In this document: positions 35,389-45,230 of the stretch, piece by piece | Layout of the letters: every line of letters starts with the position of its first letter | How positions within the stretch are numbered: position 1 is the stretch's first letter | Origin: Candidatus Dactylopiibacterium carminicum | Lineage (GTDB): Bacteria > Pseudomonadota > Gammaproteobacteria > Burkholderiales > Rhodocyclaceae | Assembly: GCF_014736495.1 (NCBI RefSeq) | Contig: NZ_MDUX01000004.1 | Coordinates: 36,532-100,531 of the forward strand | Direction: 5' to 3' | Length of the DNA stretch: 64,000 nt | Notes under the pieces: model-generated | What the model was told of the DNA's origin: nothing | What the model saw: the letters and a program-made list of their open reading frames with translations, nothing else | Database searches by the model: none | Made by a program: the position numbers and the translations under genes

Positions 35389-36001
35389 CGGCTTCACGTA
35401 CTCCAGCAACAAAAGCTTCCATCAGGGCGCAAGCCTTGATGCCCTTGGCGATCTCCACGCCACTGCTGACATCCACGGCCCAGGGCCGTACCCGCTCCAC
35501 GGCGGCAGCCACATTGGCAGGCGTCAGGCCACCCGCCAGCACCAGCGGCTTCGAAAACCCGGAGGGCAGCAGGCTCCAGTCAAAGACTTCCCCGCCACCG
35601 CCGTAACCATCCACCCAAGCGTCGGCAAGAATGGCGCAGGCTCTCGGAAAACGGGCGGCGTAGTTTACCAGATCGAAGCCCGCCCTCACCCGCGCGGCCT
35701 TCATCCAGGGGCGTCCAAAGGCTGCGCCATAGGCGTCGTCCTCATCGCCATGAAACTGCAAAAGCCCCAACGGCACGGCATCCAGCACTTCGCGCACCCT
35801 TGCAGGCTCCTCGTTGACGAATAAGCCCACCGAAGTCACAAAGGGCGGCAGAAGGCTTATGAGCGCCTGCGCCTGCTCTACGCTCACGCTGCGCGGACTG
35901 GGCGGGTAAAACACGAAGCCGATTGCATCTGCGCCGGCAGCCACGGCATCGCGTACATCTTCAGGCCGTGTCAGGCCACAAATCTTGATTCGGGTACGCA
36001 T
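35363..36001 (-). CDS. trpF: Phosphoribosylanthranilate isomerase
   Basis: Third specific step of tryptophan synthesis, 212 residues. The TIM-barrel start [16 protein letters not shown] holds the catalytic Cys; the catalytic Asp is in [21 protein letters not shown], and the phosphate site is [10 protein letters not shown] and AVDVSSGVE. 2 bp downstream of truA and overlapping trpB. Confidence 0.97.
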   Translation of the reverse strand: MRTRIKICGLTRPEDVRDAVAAGADAIGFVFYPPSPRSVSVEQAQALISLLPPFVTSVGLFVNEEPARVREVLDAVPLGLLQFHGDEDDAYGAAFGRPWMKAARVRAGFDLVNYAARFPRACAILADAWVDGYGGGGEVFDWSLLPSGFSKPLVLAGGLTPANVAAAVERVRPWAVDVSSGVEIAKGIKACALMEAFVAGVREADGRKQSAV

Positions 36002-36003
36002 GA

Positions 36004-36801
36004 TCAGCCTTCGCCGGGCAGGAACAGGGGCGCGATGATACGGCCTTGATCGGGCAGATTCCAGCGATCCGGATAGTGCACACCGGCCAGATACAGACCA
36101 TCCGGAGAAAACGTCGGCGGAGCCAGGCGACGGTCACGCATCGCCAGCAACTCCTGGATCCAGCCAGGGGAATGTCCGCCCTTGCCGATATCCACCAGCG
36201 CGCCGACCAGATTGCGAATCATATGGTGCAGAAAGGCATTGGCCTCGAAATCGAACAGAATCCACTCTCCGCGCCGCTCAACCTGTGCCACACGCAGATC
36301 ACGCACTGGCGACGCAGCCTGGCACTGTGCGGCGCGGAAAGCGGAGAAATCGTGAATCCCCGGCAGAAACGCGCAGGCAGCATGCATAGCCTCGACATCC
36401 AGTGCTGCGTGATGCCAGCCCACACGCCCATGCAGCAACGCACTGCGCATGGGCCGATTGAGCAGCACATAGCGGTAACGCCTCGACAAGGCGGAAAAAC
36501 GTGCATGAAAATCCTCGGCCACCTCTTGAGCCCAGGTGACCACCACGCCCGCAGGCAAATGGGTATTCACGCCTCTGACCCAGGCTGACAACGGCCTGTT
36601 GGCTGTTGTATCGAAATGCACCACCTGTGTCGAGGCATGCACTCCCGTATCCGTACGCCCGGCACAGACCGTGGCGACAGGTTCACCTGCGATCGCAGCC
36701 AGCGCAGGCTCCAGCGCATCCTGCACCGTGCGGCCGTGAGGCTGGGTCTGCCAGCCTTCGAAACCGCTGCCACAGTATTCAAGGCAGAGCGCAATCCTCA
36801 C
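36004..36801 (-). CDS. truA: tRNA pseudouridine(38-40) synthase
   Basis: Modifies uridines in the tRNA anticodon arm. I start at the GTG at 36801, which overlaps the upstream stop as GTGA and gives 265 residues beginning MRIALCLEYCGSGFEGWQ; a longer frame adds ten residues with no family match. The catalytic Asp is in CAGRTDTGVHASTQVVHFD. Between the EcfT-like gene and trpF, as in many betaproteobacteria. Confidence 0.95.
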   Translation of the reverse strand: MRIALCLEYCGSGFEGWQTQPHGRTVQDALEPALAAIAGEPVATVCAGRTDTGVHASTQVVHFDTTANRPLSAWVRGVNTHLPAGVVVTWAQEVAEDFHARFSALSRRYRYVLLNRPMRSALLHGRVGWHHAALDVEAMHAACAFLPGIHDFSAFRAAQCQAASPVRDLRVAQVERRGEWILFDFEANAFLHHMIRNLVGALVDIGKGGHSPGWIQELLAMRDRRLAPPTFSPDGLYLAGVHYPDRWNLPDQGRIIAPLFLPGEG

Positions 36802-37403
36802 CACGTCAGAAATCCGGCAAAGAAGGCACACAAAAGCACGATCGCCACCCGATCACGTACGGTCAGTGCCCTGAGCTTCATGGAAAACGCCTCTGCCTTT
36901 GGCGCTGCGTCGGCTTCATGCAGGAACTGGCGCCAGTCCAGGCGTGCCTGGTCGCAATAGTCCAGAACCAAGGCCAAGCGCACTGCAAACCTATGAGGTG
37001 ACGCGCCGAAACGCTCGAACGGGCGCAACAAAGCATGAAGACTGTCCACCCAGGCCTCGCGCGTGAGAAACGCCAACAGGATCGCTATGCAGGCCACGAC
37101 AACCAGCAGACGCAAGCCGTGCTCGGCAAAGATCAGCATCCCCTCAAACGTGGGACTCCAGTCCCCCAGACTGGGCAGCAACAAACGGCCAGGCCCTTGC
37201 CAGGCGAACAGCAGCAACAGTGCAAGGAATATCCAGCGCAGACGTCGTGCAACGCGCACAAACGACGCCCTGGCACATACCAACGCTAAAGCCACTGCCA
37301 GAGCGCTCACGCCAAGCAGCGCAGGCAAAGGCAGCCACTGGATCGCCAGAATCAAAAAAAAACCGGCCGTCACATGGACGGCCGGATGCAGACTTCTGAT
37401 CAT
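36798..37403 (-). CDS. EcfT/CbiQ-like integral membrane protein
   Basis: Hydrophobic protein of 201 residues with about five membrane helices (AGFFLILAIQWLPLPALLGVSALAVALALV, IFLALLLLFAWQGPGRLLLP, LLVVVACIAILLAFL and a C-terminal RVAIVLLCAFFAGFL), resembling the transmembrane component of energy-coupling-factor transporters. No ATPase or substrate-binding partner is nearby, so transport function is uncertain. Its start (ATG at 37403, 13 bp after fimV) is followed by a complete intrinsic terminator within codons 7-17. The 3' end overlaps truA (GTGA). Confidence 0.65.
   Translation of the reverse strand: MIRSLHPAVHVTAGFFLILAIQWLPLPALLGVSALAVALALVCARASFVRVARRLRWIFLALLLLFAWQGPGRLLLPSLGDWSPTFEGMLIFAEHGLRLLVVVACIAILLAFLTREAWVDSLHALLRPFERFGASPHRFAVRLALVLDYCDQARLDWRQFLHEADAAPKAEAFSMKLRALTVRDRVAIVLLCAFFAGFLTW
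37354..37385 (-). terminator. Intrinsic terminator embedded in the start of the EcfT-like gene
   Basis: On the minus strand a perfect 9-bp GC-rich stem (CCGGCCGTC / GACGGCCGG) with a 5-nt loop (37385-37363) is followed at once by nine Ts (37362-37354). It lies 32 bp past the fimV stop but inside codons 7-17 of the next gene. It should end most fimV transcripts. Confidence 0.85.
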
Positions 37404-37416
37404 ATTCAGCCCGGAC

Positions 37417-40164
37417 TCATGCTCCCAATCGTGCAAGGATACCTTGAGCTTGCTGACGCTGGTTCTCCCCGCCGTCCGCAATCACTTCTTCGAGCAGTTC
37501 GCGCGCGCCTTCGACATCACCCATCTCCTCATAGGCACGGGCCAATTCCAGCTTGGTGGAGACTTCGTCATTCAGGTCAATATCGTCCTGAATCGGCTCT
37601 ACCGGCGCCCGCGGCACCTCAATCGGTTCAGCCTCGCCAAGATTGACACCTGAAAGGTCAATGGTCGGTTTGATATTGGTCTCCTCACCCAGTTCGAAAT
37701 CGAAATCCAGCAGACTGCCATCAAAATTGGTCTTCTCCAGGTCGACCTCTGCCAGTGGGGCCCTGTCACTAGCGGACTCCAGACCCAGATCGAATTCCGC
37801 AGGCGCAGCCTGCTCAACAACCGGCGCGGGCGCGGGTTGAGGCGCCGGTTTATGCACAGGAGCAGGTTGCAGTTCAGGTTCATCGAAACCGATATCGAAC
37901 TCCAGCGGAGCTCCCGCTCCCTGTGTCGTTACCTGAGATTCAGGATCCTCCGCCAGATCGACTACGGGCTTCGGCACCGACGGAGGGTCACGGGACTCCA
38001 TCTGCGTCGGAAGATCTTCACTAGAAGGCGTATCCAGGTCGAGATTGAAATCCAGATTCAGCGCTTCGGGTACCACTGCAGCCGAATTCCGCTCGTCTGC
38101 CGCAGGTGCACCATCATTGAACTGGCTGATATCTCCTGGAACGGTCCAGGTCGCGCAGACCTGGGAAACATTATCCGTACCGAAACTGACGGCAGGCGTC
38201 GCCGGCTCCGACAGTTCCTCCGGAACATCCGGAATTACCGGCGCCTGCGCTGCGGCTTCTCCCTGACCTGATTTGTACAACGGATTCTGCGGATCCAAAC
38301 GTGCGCCAAGCGCGGCTGCCTTGGCCCAGTCGTCACCCTGGCCATTCGTCTGGGCATACAGATCCGTGGCTACGTTTTCAAACTGCTTCAGGGAACGACG
38401 CTGGGCATAGATTTCCAGCAGCTTGACATAGACTGCTGCTCGCGAAGGATCATTCTTGATGGCATCAAGCAGGATCTCCTCAGCCTGAGCGTCACGTCCA
38501 TAAGCCATGTATACATCTGCCTCGGCGACAGGATCAACCCCCTCATCCGCGTCAATCGCGGAGATGCCGGACTGGCTAAAATCTGTATGCAACAGGCTGG
38601 TGCCACCTGTATCTACGACCTGCCCACCTGCGGAACCGAACACAGAATTAGGGCTGGTGGTAGTGGACACCTCTGTCAGCAAAGTGTTGCCCGTTCCGGC
38701 TGCAGCACGCCTGCGGCGCTGCTTGATGACGACGTAGCAGGTCAAGGCTCCGGCAACAGCAAGGCCGAGCAAAGCCCAGAGATTGCGCAGCAGACCGTCG
38801 TCTTCTGGCGGAGGTGGCGGAACCGGACGGGCGGCAGGACGAGGTTCCTTGGCCACTGGCGCCGGCTTCGGCTCCTCGACCGGCGCCGAGGCTTGCTCCA
38901 CGGATTCAATCACTGGAGCCTGTTCTACGGCAGTCCCGGCAGGAGAAGCCTCTGCAGCAACCGGCGCGGAAGCCTGCTCCGCGTGGGCCTTGGGTGGCTC
39001 AGCGGCCTTGCCCGTCTCGGCTGCTGACGCCTGCATCTTGGCCAGGCTTTCGTTCTGCAATTCAAGCAGCTTCTGAAGCTCCTTGACGTTGTTCTCCAAT
39101 TGGACGCGGCGCTCGTTCGCTTCCTTGAGCGCCCGATCCCGGGCCGCCAGCTCATCCGTCAGAGCATCCAGGCGTGCCTTGGTAGCGGCGCCTTCTGCTG
39201 CTGCAGCACGAGGCGCCTCACTGGAGGTTACCCGGACCTGGTCACGAGGCTGAGTGCTGGCAGGAGCATCGCCCTCCACTCGAGGTGCGATGCGGCCGCT
39301 GGCGGCCTGTGTCCCTGCATCCCGTGCGGGCGCATTGGCAACACTGGCCGCCACCCCCTGCCGATATTGCTCGAAGTTGGTAGCGCGAAAAACGATCTTG
39401 CGCGCTTCCGCACGGGAAATCTGTTGCGCTTCCGTCTGCTGCGGCACCTTCAGAATACGGCCAGCGTGAATCCTGTTGGCATCGCCGCCGGCAAATGCAT
39501 CCGCATTTGCACGGTACAACGCTGCCATCATCTGCTCCTGGCTCACTTCGCCGGATTTCAGGCGATCCGCGATGCGATAAAGCGTATCGCCACGCTGCAC
39601 GGTATACGCATCGGAGCTTGCCGCTTCGGAGGACGTCGGGCGCGGTTCCGCTACCGGCTTGGCAACGGCCAATGGGGCCTGGGCTGCTCTGCCGGGCGCC
39701 GGCGCCGGGCGCGATGCACTACGGGATTCCAGAGGTGTTGAGATCGGTTCGACAGCGGACGGTACGCCGCGCGGACCGGACAGCTCAGCAGGATCGAGCA
39801 GGAATGTATATTCCCGCAGCAGACGCCCTCCCGCCCAATTCAAATCAAGCAGCAAACCTACAAATGGTTCGTTGATGGACCGGTCAGAGGTCAACAGGAT
39901 TACTGGCCTGGCACTGCGCCGCTCGATGCTCATCTTGATGCCGCCCAGCAAAGCAACGTATTCCATATTCGCCCGCTTGAATGCATCAGGCGACGCCATA
40001 CGCGCTGTCATGGTCTCAAGCTCGTCCACGTTGGCCGTCAATTCCACCTCGGCACGCAATGGCTGACCAAGCGAACTCATAACAGAGATGCGGCCCAGAC
40101 CGGCTGCGCCGGCGCTCCCCCAGAAAGCCAGCATCATTGCTGCAACAAGCGTTTTACGAAGCAT
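37417..40164 (-). CDS. fimV: FimV: LysM-containing polar/pilus assembly protein
   Basis: Inner-membrane and peptidoglycan-binding hub for type IV pili and cell-pole organisation. I prefer the ATG at 40164 (915 residues), which is preceded by GGAAA and begins a signal peptide (MLRKTLVAAMMLAFWGSAGA); in-frame starts also exist at 40176 and 40188. Then the FimV N-terminal domain (LGRISVMSSLGQPLRAEVEL), a LysM motif (YTVQRGDTLYRIADRLKSG, about residue 185), a coiled coil (about 330-370), one membrane helix (LWALLGLAVAGALTCYVVI, about 475), a long acidic cytoplasmic part and the C-terminal TPR-like KLELARAYEEMGDVEGAREL. Fits the pilU gene also in the window. Confidence 0.95.
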   Translation of the reverse strand: MLRKTLVAAMMLAFWGSAGAAGLGRISVMSSLGQPLRAEVELTANVDELETMTARMASPDAFKRANMEYVALLGGIKMSIERRSARPVILLTSDRSINEPFVGLLLDLNWAGGRLLREYTFLLDPAELSGPRGVPSAVEPISTPLESRSASRPAPAPGRAAQAPLAVAKPVAEPRPTSSEAASSDAYTVQRGDTLYRIADRLKSGEVSQEQMMAALYRANADAFAGGDANRIHAGRILKVPQQTEAQQISRAEARKIVFRATNFEQYRQGVAASVANAPARDAGTQAASGRIAPRVEGDAPASTQPRDQVRVTSSEAPRAAAAEGAATKARLDALTDELAARDRALKEANERRVQLENNVKELQKLLELQNESLAKMQASAAETGKAAEPPKAHAEQASAPVAAEASPAGTAVEQAPVIESVEQASAPVEEPKPAPVAKEPRPAARPVPPPPPEDDGLLRNLWALLGLAVAGALTCYVVIKQRRRRAAAGTGNTLLTEVSTTTSPNSVFGSAGGQVVDTGGTSLLHTDFSQSGISAIDADEGVDPVAEADVYMAYGRDAQAEEILLDAIKNDPSRAAVYVKLLEIYAQRRSLKQFENVATDLYAQTNGQGDDWAKAAALGARLDPQNPLYKSGQGEAAAQAPVIPDVPEELSEPATPAVSFGTDNVSQVCATWTVPGDISQFNDGAPAADERNSAAVVPEALNLDFNLDLDTPSSEDLPTQMESRDPPSVPKPVVDLAEDPESQVTTQGAGAPLEFDIGFDEPELQPAPVHKPAPQPAPAPVVEQAAPAEFDLGLESASDRAPLAEVDLEKTNFDGSLLDFDFELGEETNIKPTIDLSGVNLGEAEPIEVPRAPVEPIQDDIDLNDEVSTKLELARAYEEMGDVEGARELLEEVIADGGENQRQQAQGILARLGA

Positions 40165-40369
40165 CGGAGTTTCCATGTCTATACGCACGGTGCATGCAGG
40201 CAGCCACCGTCTCTTGAAGTTAGAGATGTAAGATCAAAATAACATCAATGATTTATCGCCGCAAGCTCACCTAAATCCTGAGTATTTCCCCATTGGGCGA
40301 GGGTTTTCATTCGTCCCAATAGTCATATACACAAGCCTGAAAACACGCCCGTTTCAAGACGCTCTTCGC

Positions 40370-40405
40370 AAAAAATAACGGCGGGTCGCCAATGCGACAC
40401 CGCCG
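40370..40405 (-). terminator. Intrinsic terminator downstream of asd
   Basis: Minus-strand hairpin of about 11 bp (CGGCGG-t-GTCGC / GCGAC-CCGCCG with one bulged base, 40405-40379) followed by TTATTTTTT (40378-40370). It lies about 70 bp after the asd stop and separates it from fimV, which must have its own promoter in the remaining 200 bp; I could not identify that promoter with confidence. Confidence 0.82.
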
Positions 40406-40475
40406 AATCGAAAAAGCACTTACGTTTCAAAAGTCTGCGAAACGAAGCGAAGGCGTTTCATTTTCTGACGGAGCT

Positions 40476-41603
40476 TCAGGACTCCAGCAGGATCCTCAGC
40501 ATGCGGCGCAGCGGCTCCGCAGCTCCCCACAGGAGTTGGTCGCCTACTGTAAACGCTGCGAGGTATTCCCCGCCCATAGCCATCTTGTGCAGGCGACCAA
40601 CGGGCACATGCAGGTGCCCAGTGACGGCGTTCGGAGACAGTTCGCGCTCGCTTCTTTCGCGCTCGTTCGGAATCACACGCACCCAATCATTGGCTGCAGC
40701 CAGGATTTCGGAGATTTCATCCAGCGGCACATCCTGGCGCAGTTTGATTGTCAGCGCCTGGCTATGACAGCGCATTGCGCCGATACGCACACACAGACCG
40801 TCGATGGGCACCGAGCCGGCGCTGCGGAACGCCTGTTTGCCGAGGATCTTGTTGCATTCAGCACCGCCCTTCCATTCCTCCTTGCTCTGGCCGTGCTCGT
40901 AGGGCACATCGATCCAGGGGATCAGACTGCCGGCGAGCGGTACGCCGCGGAAATTCTGCACAGGCATTTCAGGGGAACGCATGGTTTCGGCCACCTTGCG
41001 ATCGATTTCGAGGATCGCGGAAGCCGGATCAGCCAGCAGATCGGCCACTGACGCGTGGATCTTGCCCATCTGCGCGATCAACTCGCGCATGTTTTGCGCG
41101 CCAGCACCGGAAGCCGCCTGATAGGTCATGGAGGTAGCCCACTCCACCATGTCATTCTGGAACAGACCGCCAAGCCCCATCAGCATCAGGCTGACCGTAC
41201 AGTTGCCGCCGATGTAGTTCTTCACACCGCGTACAAGGCCATCCTGGATCACGTTCTTGTTGACCGGATCGAGCACGATGATCGCATCGTCCTTCATGCG
41301 CAGGCTGGACGCGGCATCGATCCAATAGCCCTGCCAGCCGACCGCGCGCAACTGAGGAAAGATTTCATTCGTGTAGTCACCGCCCTGGCAGGTGATGATC
41401 ACGTCCATCTTTGCCAGATCGGCAAGCGATTTGGCATCCTTCAGCGCTTCGGTATCGCGACCGATGTCAGGCCCCCTGCCGCCCACATTGGAGGTGGTGA
41501 AGAACACGGGATCGATCAGGGCGAAATCATTCTCCTCACGCATACGCTGCATGAGCACCGAGCCGACCATACCGCGCCAGCCGACAATACCTACTCGCTT
41601 CAT
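40476..41603 (-). CDS. asd: Aspartate-semialdehyde dehydrogenase
   Basis: Makes aspartate semialdehyde, the branch point for lysine/diaminopimelate, threonine, methionine and isoleucine. 375 residues from the ATG at 41603 ([21 protein letters not shown], an NADP-binding start), preceded by AAAGG. The active-site Cys is in [18 protein letters not shown] and the catalytic His in [18 protein letters not shown] 17-codon Thr/Lys-rich leader ORF and a strong hairpin lie between leuB and asd. DapC and dapD of the same pathway are at 58-60 kb. Confidence 0.98.
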   Translation of the reverse strand: MKRVGIVGWRGMVGSVLMQRMREENDFALIDPVFFTTSNVGGRGPDIGRDTEALKDAKSLADLAKMDVIITCQGGDYTNEIFPQLRAVGWQGYWIDAASSLRMKDDAIIVLDPVNKNVIQDGLVRGVKNYIGGNCTVSLMLMGLGGLFQNDMVEWATSMTYQAASGAGAQNMRELIAQMGKIHASVADLLADPASAILEIDRKVAETMRSPEMPVQNFRGVPLAGSLIPWIDVPYEHGQSKEEWKGGAECNKILGKQAFRSAGSVPIDGLCVRIGAMRCHSQALTIKLRQDVPLDEISEILAAANDWVRVIPNERERSERELSPNAVTGHLHVPVGRLHKMAMGGEYLAAFTVGDQLLWGAAEPLRRMLRILLES

Positions 41604-41647
41604 GTTGATTACCTTTTGCCAGAACCGTCCCCGCTCACTTTTTAGCC

Positions 41648-41679
41648 TGTCTCCGCCGCCGCGGAGACACAAAGCGGCG
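41648..41679 (-). promoter_or_regulatory. Mutually exclusive RNA hairpins in the asd leader
   Basis: Downstream of the leader ORF, a perfect 9-bp stem TGTCTCCGC / GCGGAGACA with a 4-nt loop (41669-41648, minus strand) competes with a second pairing of CGCCGC (41679-41674) with GCGGCG inside that stem. The upstream half of the alternative pairing begins 8 bp after the leader stop codon. No T tract follows, so this is not a standard intrinsic terminator. Confidence 0.6.
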
Positions 41680-41687
41680 TGACAGGA

Positions 41688-41741
41688 CTAAACCGTGGTG
41701 GTTTTGGTGGTTTTCTTGGTGGTAGTGAGGATTGCAGTCAT
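41688..41741 (-). CDS. Putative Thr/Lys-rich leader peptide of asd
   Basis: A 17-residue ORF, MTAILTTTKKTTKTTTV, then TAG, lying 84 bp upstream of asd and 83 bp after leuB. Nine of 17 residues are Thr (six ACC, two ACT, one ACG) and three are Lys; Ile, Leu and Val also occur. Thr and Lys are end products of the pathway that asd opens, so the composition is just what an attenuator leader would have (compare thrL in E. coli, also Thr/Ile rich). A hairpin pair follows its stop. The Shine-Dalgarno sequence is weak, so translation is not proven. Confidence 0.62.
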   Translation of the reverse strand: MTAILTTTKKTTKTTTV

Positions 41742-41824
41742 GGCAACGGACGTGCGAATACCCGCGCCTGCAGTGCAGGAGCGAGAATGTTCGCCTTGTT
41801 GAAGCATCCGTTGCATGTCAATCC

Positions 41825-42886
41825 TTACAGGGCCGCGATCACCGCGTCGCCCATTTCGCGCGTACCAACGCGCTTGGTGCCCTCTTCCCAGATGTCGCCG
41901 GTACGCAGGCCGGAGGCCAGCACCTTCTTGACGGCATTCTCGATCCGCAGGGCAGAAGCCTCATTGTTGAAGCTGTAGCGCAACATCATGGCAGCAGAAA
42001 GGATGGTTGCCAACGGGTTGGCAACACCCTTGCCGGCGATGTCGGGGGCGGAGCCGTGGGAGGGCTCGTATAGACCCTTGTTGTTGGCATCCAGCGAAGC
42101 CGAGGGCAGCATGCCGATGGAGCCCGTGAGCATCGAGGCTTCGTCGGACAGAATGTCGCCGAACATGTTGCCGGTAACCATCACGTCGAATTGCTTGGGC
42201 GCGCGCACCAGCTGCATCGCGGCGTTGTCGACCAGCATGTGCGAGAGCTCGACGTCCGGATAGTTTTTCGACACCTCGATCATCACGTCACGCCACAGCT
42301 GAGTGGTTTCCAGCACGTTCATCTTGTCGATGGAACAGACGCGCTTCGCACGCTTCTGCGCAGCCTGGAAGGCCACATGACCGATACGGCGGATTTCATC
42401 CTCGTTGTAGACCATGGTGTTGCGGCCCACGCGCTTGCCATCCTCGGTGGTGATGCCACGCGGCTCGCCGAAGTAGATGCAACCGGTCAGCTCGCGCACG
42501 ATCAGGATATCCAGACCCGCCACGACTTCGGGCTTCAGTGTGGACGCATTGGCCAACTCTGGATAAAGGATTGCGGGACGCAGGTTGGCAAACAGGTTCA
42601 GATCCTTGCGGATGCCGAGCAGACCACGTTCAGGGCGTTGCGGACGCGGCAGCGCATCCCACTTCGGCCCGCCGACAGCGCCCAACAGCACGGCATCGGC
42701 TTCGCGCGCCACCTTTTGCGTGGCCTCCGGATAAGGCGAACCAGTGGCATCCACCGCACCGCCCCCCAGCAGGGCTTCTTCAAACTCCAGCTTCATGCCT
42801 TCGCCACGGAACACTTCCAGCACACGCAGGGCCTCGGCCATGATTTCAGGGCCGATGCCGTCACCGGGCAGAACACAGATCTTCAT
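41825..42886 (-). CDS. leuB: 3-isopropylmalate dehydrogenase
   Basis: NAD-dependent oxidative decarboxylation in leucine synthesis, 353 residues. Start [20 protein letters not shown], substrate Arg region [18 protein letters not shown], Tyr in [14 protein letters not shown], metal Asp in [20 protein letters not shown] and the NAD loop [18 protein letters not shown]. In the order leuC-leuD-leuB, 107 bp after leuD. Confidence 0.98.
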   Translation of the reverse strand: MKICVLPGDGIGPEIMAEALRVLEVFRGEGMKLEFEEALLGGGAVDATGSPYPEATQKVAREADAVLLGAVGGPKWDALPRPQRPERGLLGIRKDLNLFANLRPAILYPELANASTLKPEVVAGLDILIVRELTGCIYFGEPRGITTEDGKRVGRNTMVYNEDEIRRIGHVAFQAAQKRAKRVCSIDKMNVLETTQLWRDVMIEVSKNYPDVELSHMLVDNAAMQLVRAPKQFDVMVTGNMFGDILSDEASMLTGSIGMLPSASLDANNKGLYEPSHGSAPDIAGKGVANPLATILSAAMMLRYSFNNEASALRIENAVKKVLASGLRTGDIWEEGTKRVGTREMGDAVIAAL

Positions 42887-42993
42887 TTCGTTTCCTCGCA
42901 GGGCGGATTGGCCGAAGGCGTAATCCGCCAGTTGTGTTTGTCGATCGGTGGGTTACGGCCTGCGGGCCCAACCCACTCTACATCTACTCCGCT

Positions 42994-43632
42994 TCAGGCA
43001 AACAGCCAGGGCTGTGCCGCCTTGTGCCTGGTTTCGAAGGCACGGATCTCATCGGCATGCTTCAGCGTCAAGCCGATGTCGTCCAGCCCATTGAGCAGGC
43101 AGTACTTGCGATGTTCGGTGATATCGAACTTGAAGGAGAAGCCGGACGGCGTGGTCACGGTCTGTGCTTCCAGATCCACATCCAGCGTGTAGCCTTCGGC
43201 CGCTTCGCATTCCTTGAACAGACGATCGACCGTCCCGGCATCCGCCACGATGGGCAGGATGGCGTTCTTGTAGCAGTTGCTGAAGAAGATATCGGCGAAC
43301 GAAGGCGCAATGATCACGCGGAAACCGTAGTCCTCGATAGCCCAAGGTGCATGCTCGCGCGAGGAGCCGCAACCGAAGTTGTCGCGAGCAATCAGTACCT
43401 GCGCGCCCTGATAGCGCGGCTGGTTGAGCACGAAATCGGGATTCTTCGGGCGATTCGTGCAGTCCATTCCCGGCTCGCCGTAGTTGGTGTAGCGCCACTC
43501 ATCGAACAGGTAGGGGCCGAAGCCGCTGCGCTTGATCGACTTCAGGAACTGCTTGGGGATGATGGCATCGGTATCGACGTTGGCACGATCCAGCGGACAT
43601 ACGAGGCCGTTGAGACGGGTAAAGGCTTTCAT
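42994..43632 (-). CDS. leuD: 3-isopropylmalate dehydratase small subunit
   Basis: Swivelling domain subunit that completes the LeuCD isomerase active site. 212 residues, start [31 protein letters not shown] and the core [16 protein letters not shown]. 14 bp after leuC. Confidence 0.98.
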   Translation of the reverse strand: MKAFTRLNGLVCPLDRANVDTDAIIPKQFLKSIKRSGFGPYLFDEWRYTNYGEPGMDCTNRPKNPDFVLNQPRYQGAQVLIARDNFGCGSSREHAPWAIEDYGFRVIIAPSFADIFFSNCYKNAILPIVADAGTVDRLFKECEAAEGYTLDVDLEAQTVTTPSGFSFKFDITEHRKYCLLNGLDDIGLTLKHADEIRAFETRHKAAQPWLFA

Positions 43633-43646
43633 GTTCTTCTCCTCAA

Positions 43647-45050
43647 TCAGGCCTGACGGATGTCAACGAAGTGACCGGCGATCGCAGCGGCAGCGGCCAT
43701 GGCCGGGCTCACGAGGTGGGTACGGCCGCCGGGCCCCTGACGGCCTTCGAAGTTGCGGTTGGAGGTGGAGGCACAGCGCTCGCCCGGAGAGAGGCGGTCG
43801 GCGTTCATGGCCAGACACATCGAGCAGCCAGGCTCGCGCCATTCGAAGCCGGCTTCGATGAAGATCTTGTCCAGCCCTTCTGCCTCAGCCTGACGCTTGA
43901 CGATACCGGAGCCAGGCACCACCAGTGCGAGCTTGACGTTCGAAGCCACCTTCTTGCCTTTGGCCACGGCAGCTGCGGCACGCATATCCTCGATACGGCT
44001 GTTGGTACAGGAGCCGATGAAGACCTTGTCGATCGCGATCTCGGTGATCGGCTGGTCGGCCGTCAAACCCATGTACTGCAATGCACGCTCGTAGCTCGCG
44101 CGCTTGACGGGGTCAGCTTCGTTGGCGGGGTTGGGTACACGGCTGCCCACCGACAACACCTGCTCGGGAGACGTGCCCCAGGTGACCTGTGGCTCGATCG
44201 CTTCGGCCTTCAGTTCGACGACGGCATCGAACTTCGCACCTTCGTCGGAATGCAGTGTCTTCCAGTACTCGACGGCACGGCTCCATTGCTCACCCTTGGG
44301 CGCATGCTCGCGGCCTTCAAGATAGGAGACAGTAATGTCATCGACGGCGATGATGCCTGCGCGGGCGCCGGCCTCGATGGCAAGGTTGCAGACCGTCATG
44401 CGGCCTTCCATGGACAACGCACGGATCGCGGAGCCCGCGAATTCCACACAGTAGCCCGTGCCGCCAGCAGTGCCGATCTTGCCGATGACAGCCAATGCGA
44501 TGTCCTTGGCGGTCACGCCAGGGCCAACCTGACCTTCGACCTTGATCAGCATCGCCTTGGATTTCTTCTGCACCAGGGTCTGGGTCGCCAGCACATGCTC
44601 GACTTCGGAGGTGCCGATGCCATGGGCCAGCGCGCCAAAAGCACCATGCGTGGCGGTATGGCTGTCGCCGCACACCACCGTCATCCCCGGCAGGGTTGCA
44701 CCGTTTTCCGGGGCGATCACGTGAATGATGCCCTGGTTCTTGTGCTTGAACGGGAAGTAGATCAGCGAACCGAATTCCTTGATATTCGCATCCAGCGTGT
44801 CGACCTGGGTCTTGGAGATCGGATCTTCGATATCGCGGTCCCAATGGTTGGTCGGCGTGTTGTGGTCAGGCACCGCCACGATTGAAGTGTTGCGCCAGGC
44901 CTTACGGCCGGCCAGACGCAGCCCTTCGAAAGCCTGGGGGCTGGTCACCTCATGCATGAGGTGGCGGTCGATGTAGAGAAGACAGGTACCGTCCTCTTCC
45001 TGGCGGACAACGTGGGAATCCCACAGCTTGTCGTAAAGCGTCTTGGCCAT
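43647..45050 (-). CDS. leuC: 3-isopropylmalate dehydratase large subunit
   Basis: Aconitase-type [4Fe-4S] subunit, 467 residues from the ATG at 45050 ([15 protein letters not shown]), preceded by AAGGAG. Cluster cysteines are in [17 protein letters not shown] and [13 protein letters not shown]; the early conserved VPDHNTPTN and [14 protein letters not shown] are also present. First gene of leuC-leuD-leuB(-asd) with its own promoter upstream. Confidence 0.98.
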   Translation of the reverse strand: MAKTLYDKLWDSHVVRQEEDGTCLLYIDRHLMHEVTSPQAFEGLRLAGRKAWRNTSIVAVPDHNTPTNHWDRDIEDPISKTQVDTLDANIKEFGSLIYFPFKHKNQGIIHVIAPENGATLPGMTVVCGDSHTATHGAFGALAHGIGTSEVEHVLATQTLVQKKSKAMLIKVEGQVGPGVTAKDIALAVIGKIGTAGGTGYCVEFAGSAIRALSMEGRMTVCNLAIEAGARAGIIAVDDITVSYLEGREHAPKGEQWSRAVEYWKTLHSDEGAKFDAVVELKAEAIEPQVTWGTSPEQVLSVGSRVPNPANEADPVKRASYERALQYMGLTADQPITEIAIDKVFIGSCTNSRIEDMRAAAAVAKGKKVASNVKLALVVPGSGIVKRQAEAEGLDKIFIEAGFEWREPGCSMCLAMNADRLSPGERCASTSNRNFEGRQGPGGRTHLVSPAMAAAAAIAGHFVDIRQA

Positions 45051-45128
45051 TCGAATCACTCCTTGCCTGGGCGCTGGATCACCAGCGCAAATCTGGGTTC
45101 CGGGTCTGTACCCGGGTTGGTGACGCGG

Positions 45129-45157
45129 ATAATAGTCAGCGATCTATACCCGAACAA
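45129..45157 (-). promoter_or_regulatory. Sigma-70 promoter candidate of leuC
   Basis: Minus-strand TTGTTC (45157-45152) and TATTAT (45134-45129) with 17-bp spacing. The roughly 75-bp leader contains a hairpin CCGGGT-acag-ACCCGG. No Leu-rich leader peptide was found. Confidence 0.6.
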
Positions 45158-45166
45158 GACAAGCAC

Positions 45167-45180
45167 TTATACTGGTATAA
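45167..45180. promoter_or_regulatory. Inverted repeat upstream of the XRE regulator
   Basis: TTATAC-tg-GTATAA, perfect 6-bp arms, in the divergent region between leuC and the regulator gene. Could be an autoregulatory operator or overlap a -10 element. Confidence 0.4.
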
Positions 45181-45230
45181 AAACTAACAGCCTGATCCCT
45201 GTCGCCTCTCCTCTGTCTCACGATCATCCA

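Noticed and set aside
41691..41733. GGTGGTTTTGGTGG tract as a simple repeat or G-quadruplex
   Set aside because: G runs are only two long and the tract is explained better as Thr/Lys codons of a short minus-strand leader ORF.
45061..45128. Leucine attenuator leader before leuC
   Set aside because: The leader has a hairpin (CCGGGT/ACCCGG), but no short ORF with a run of Leu codons was found in any frame.
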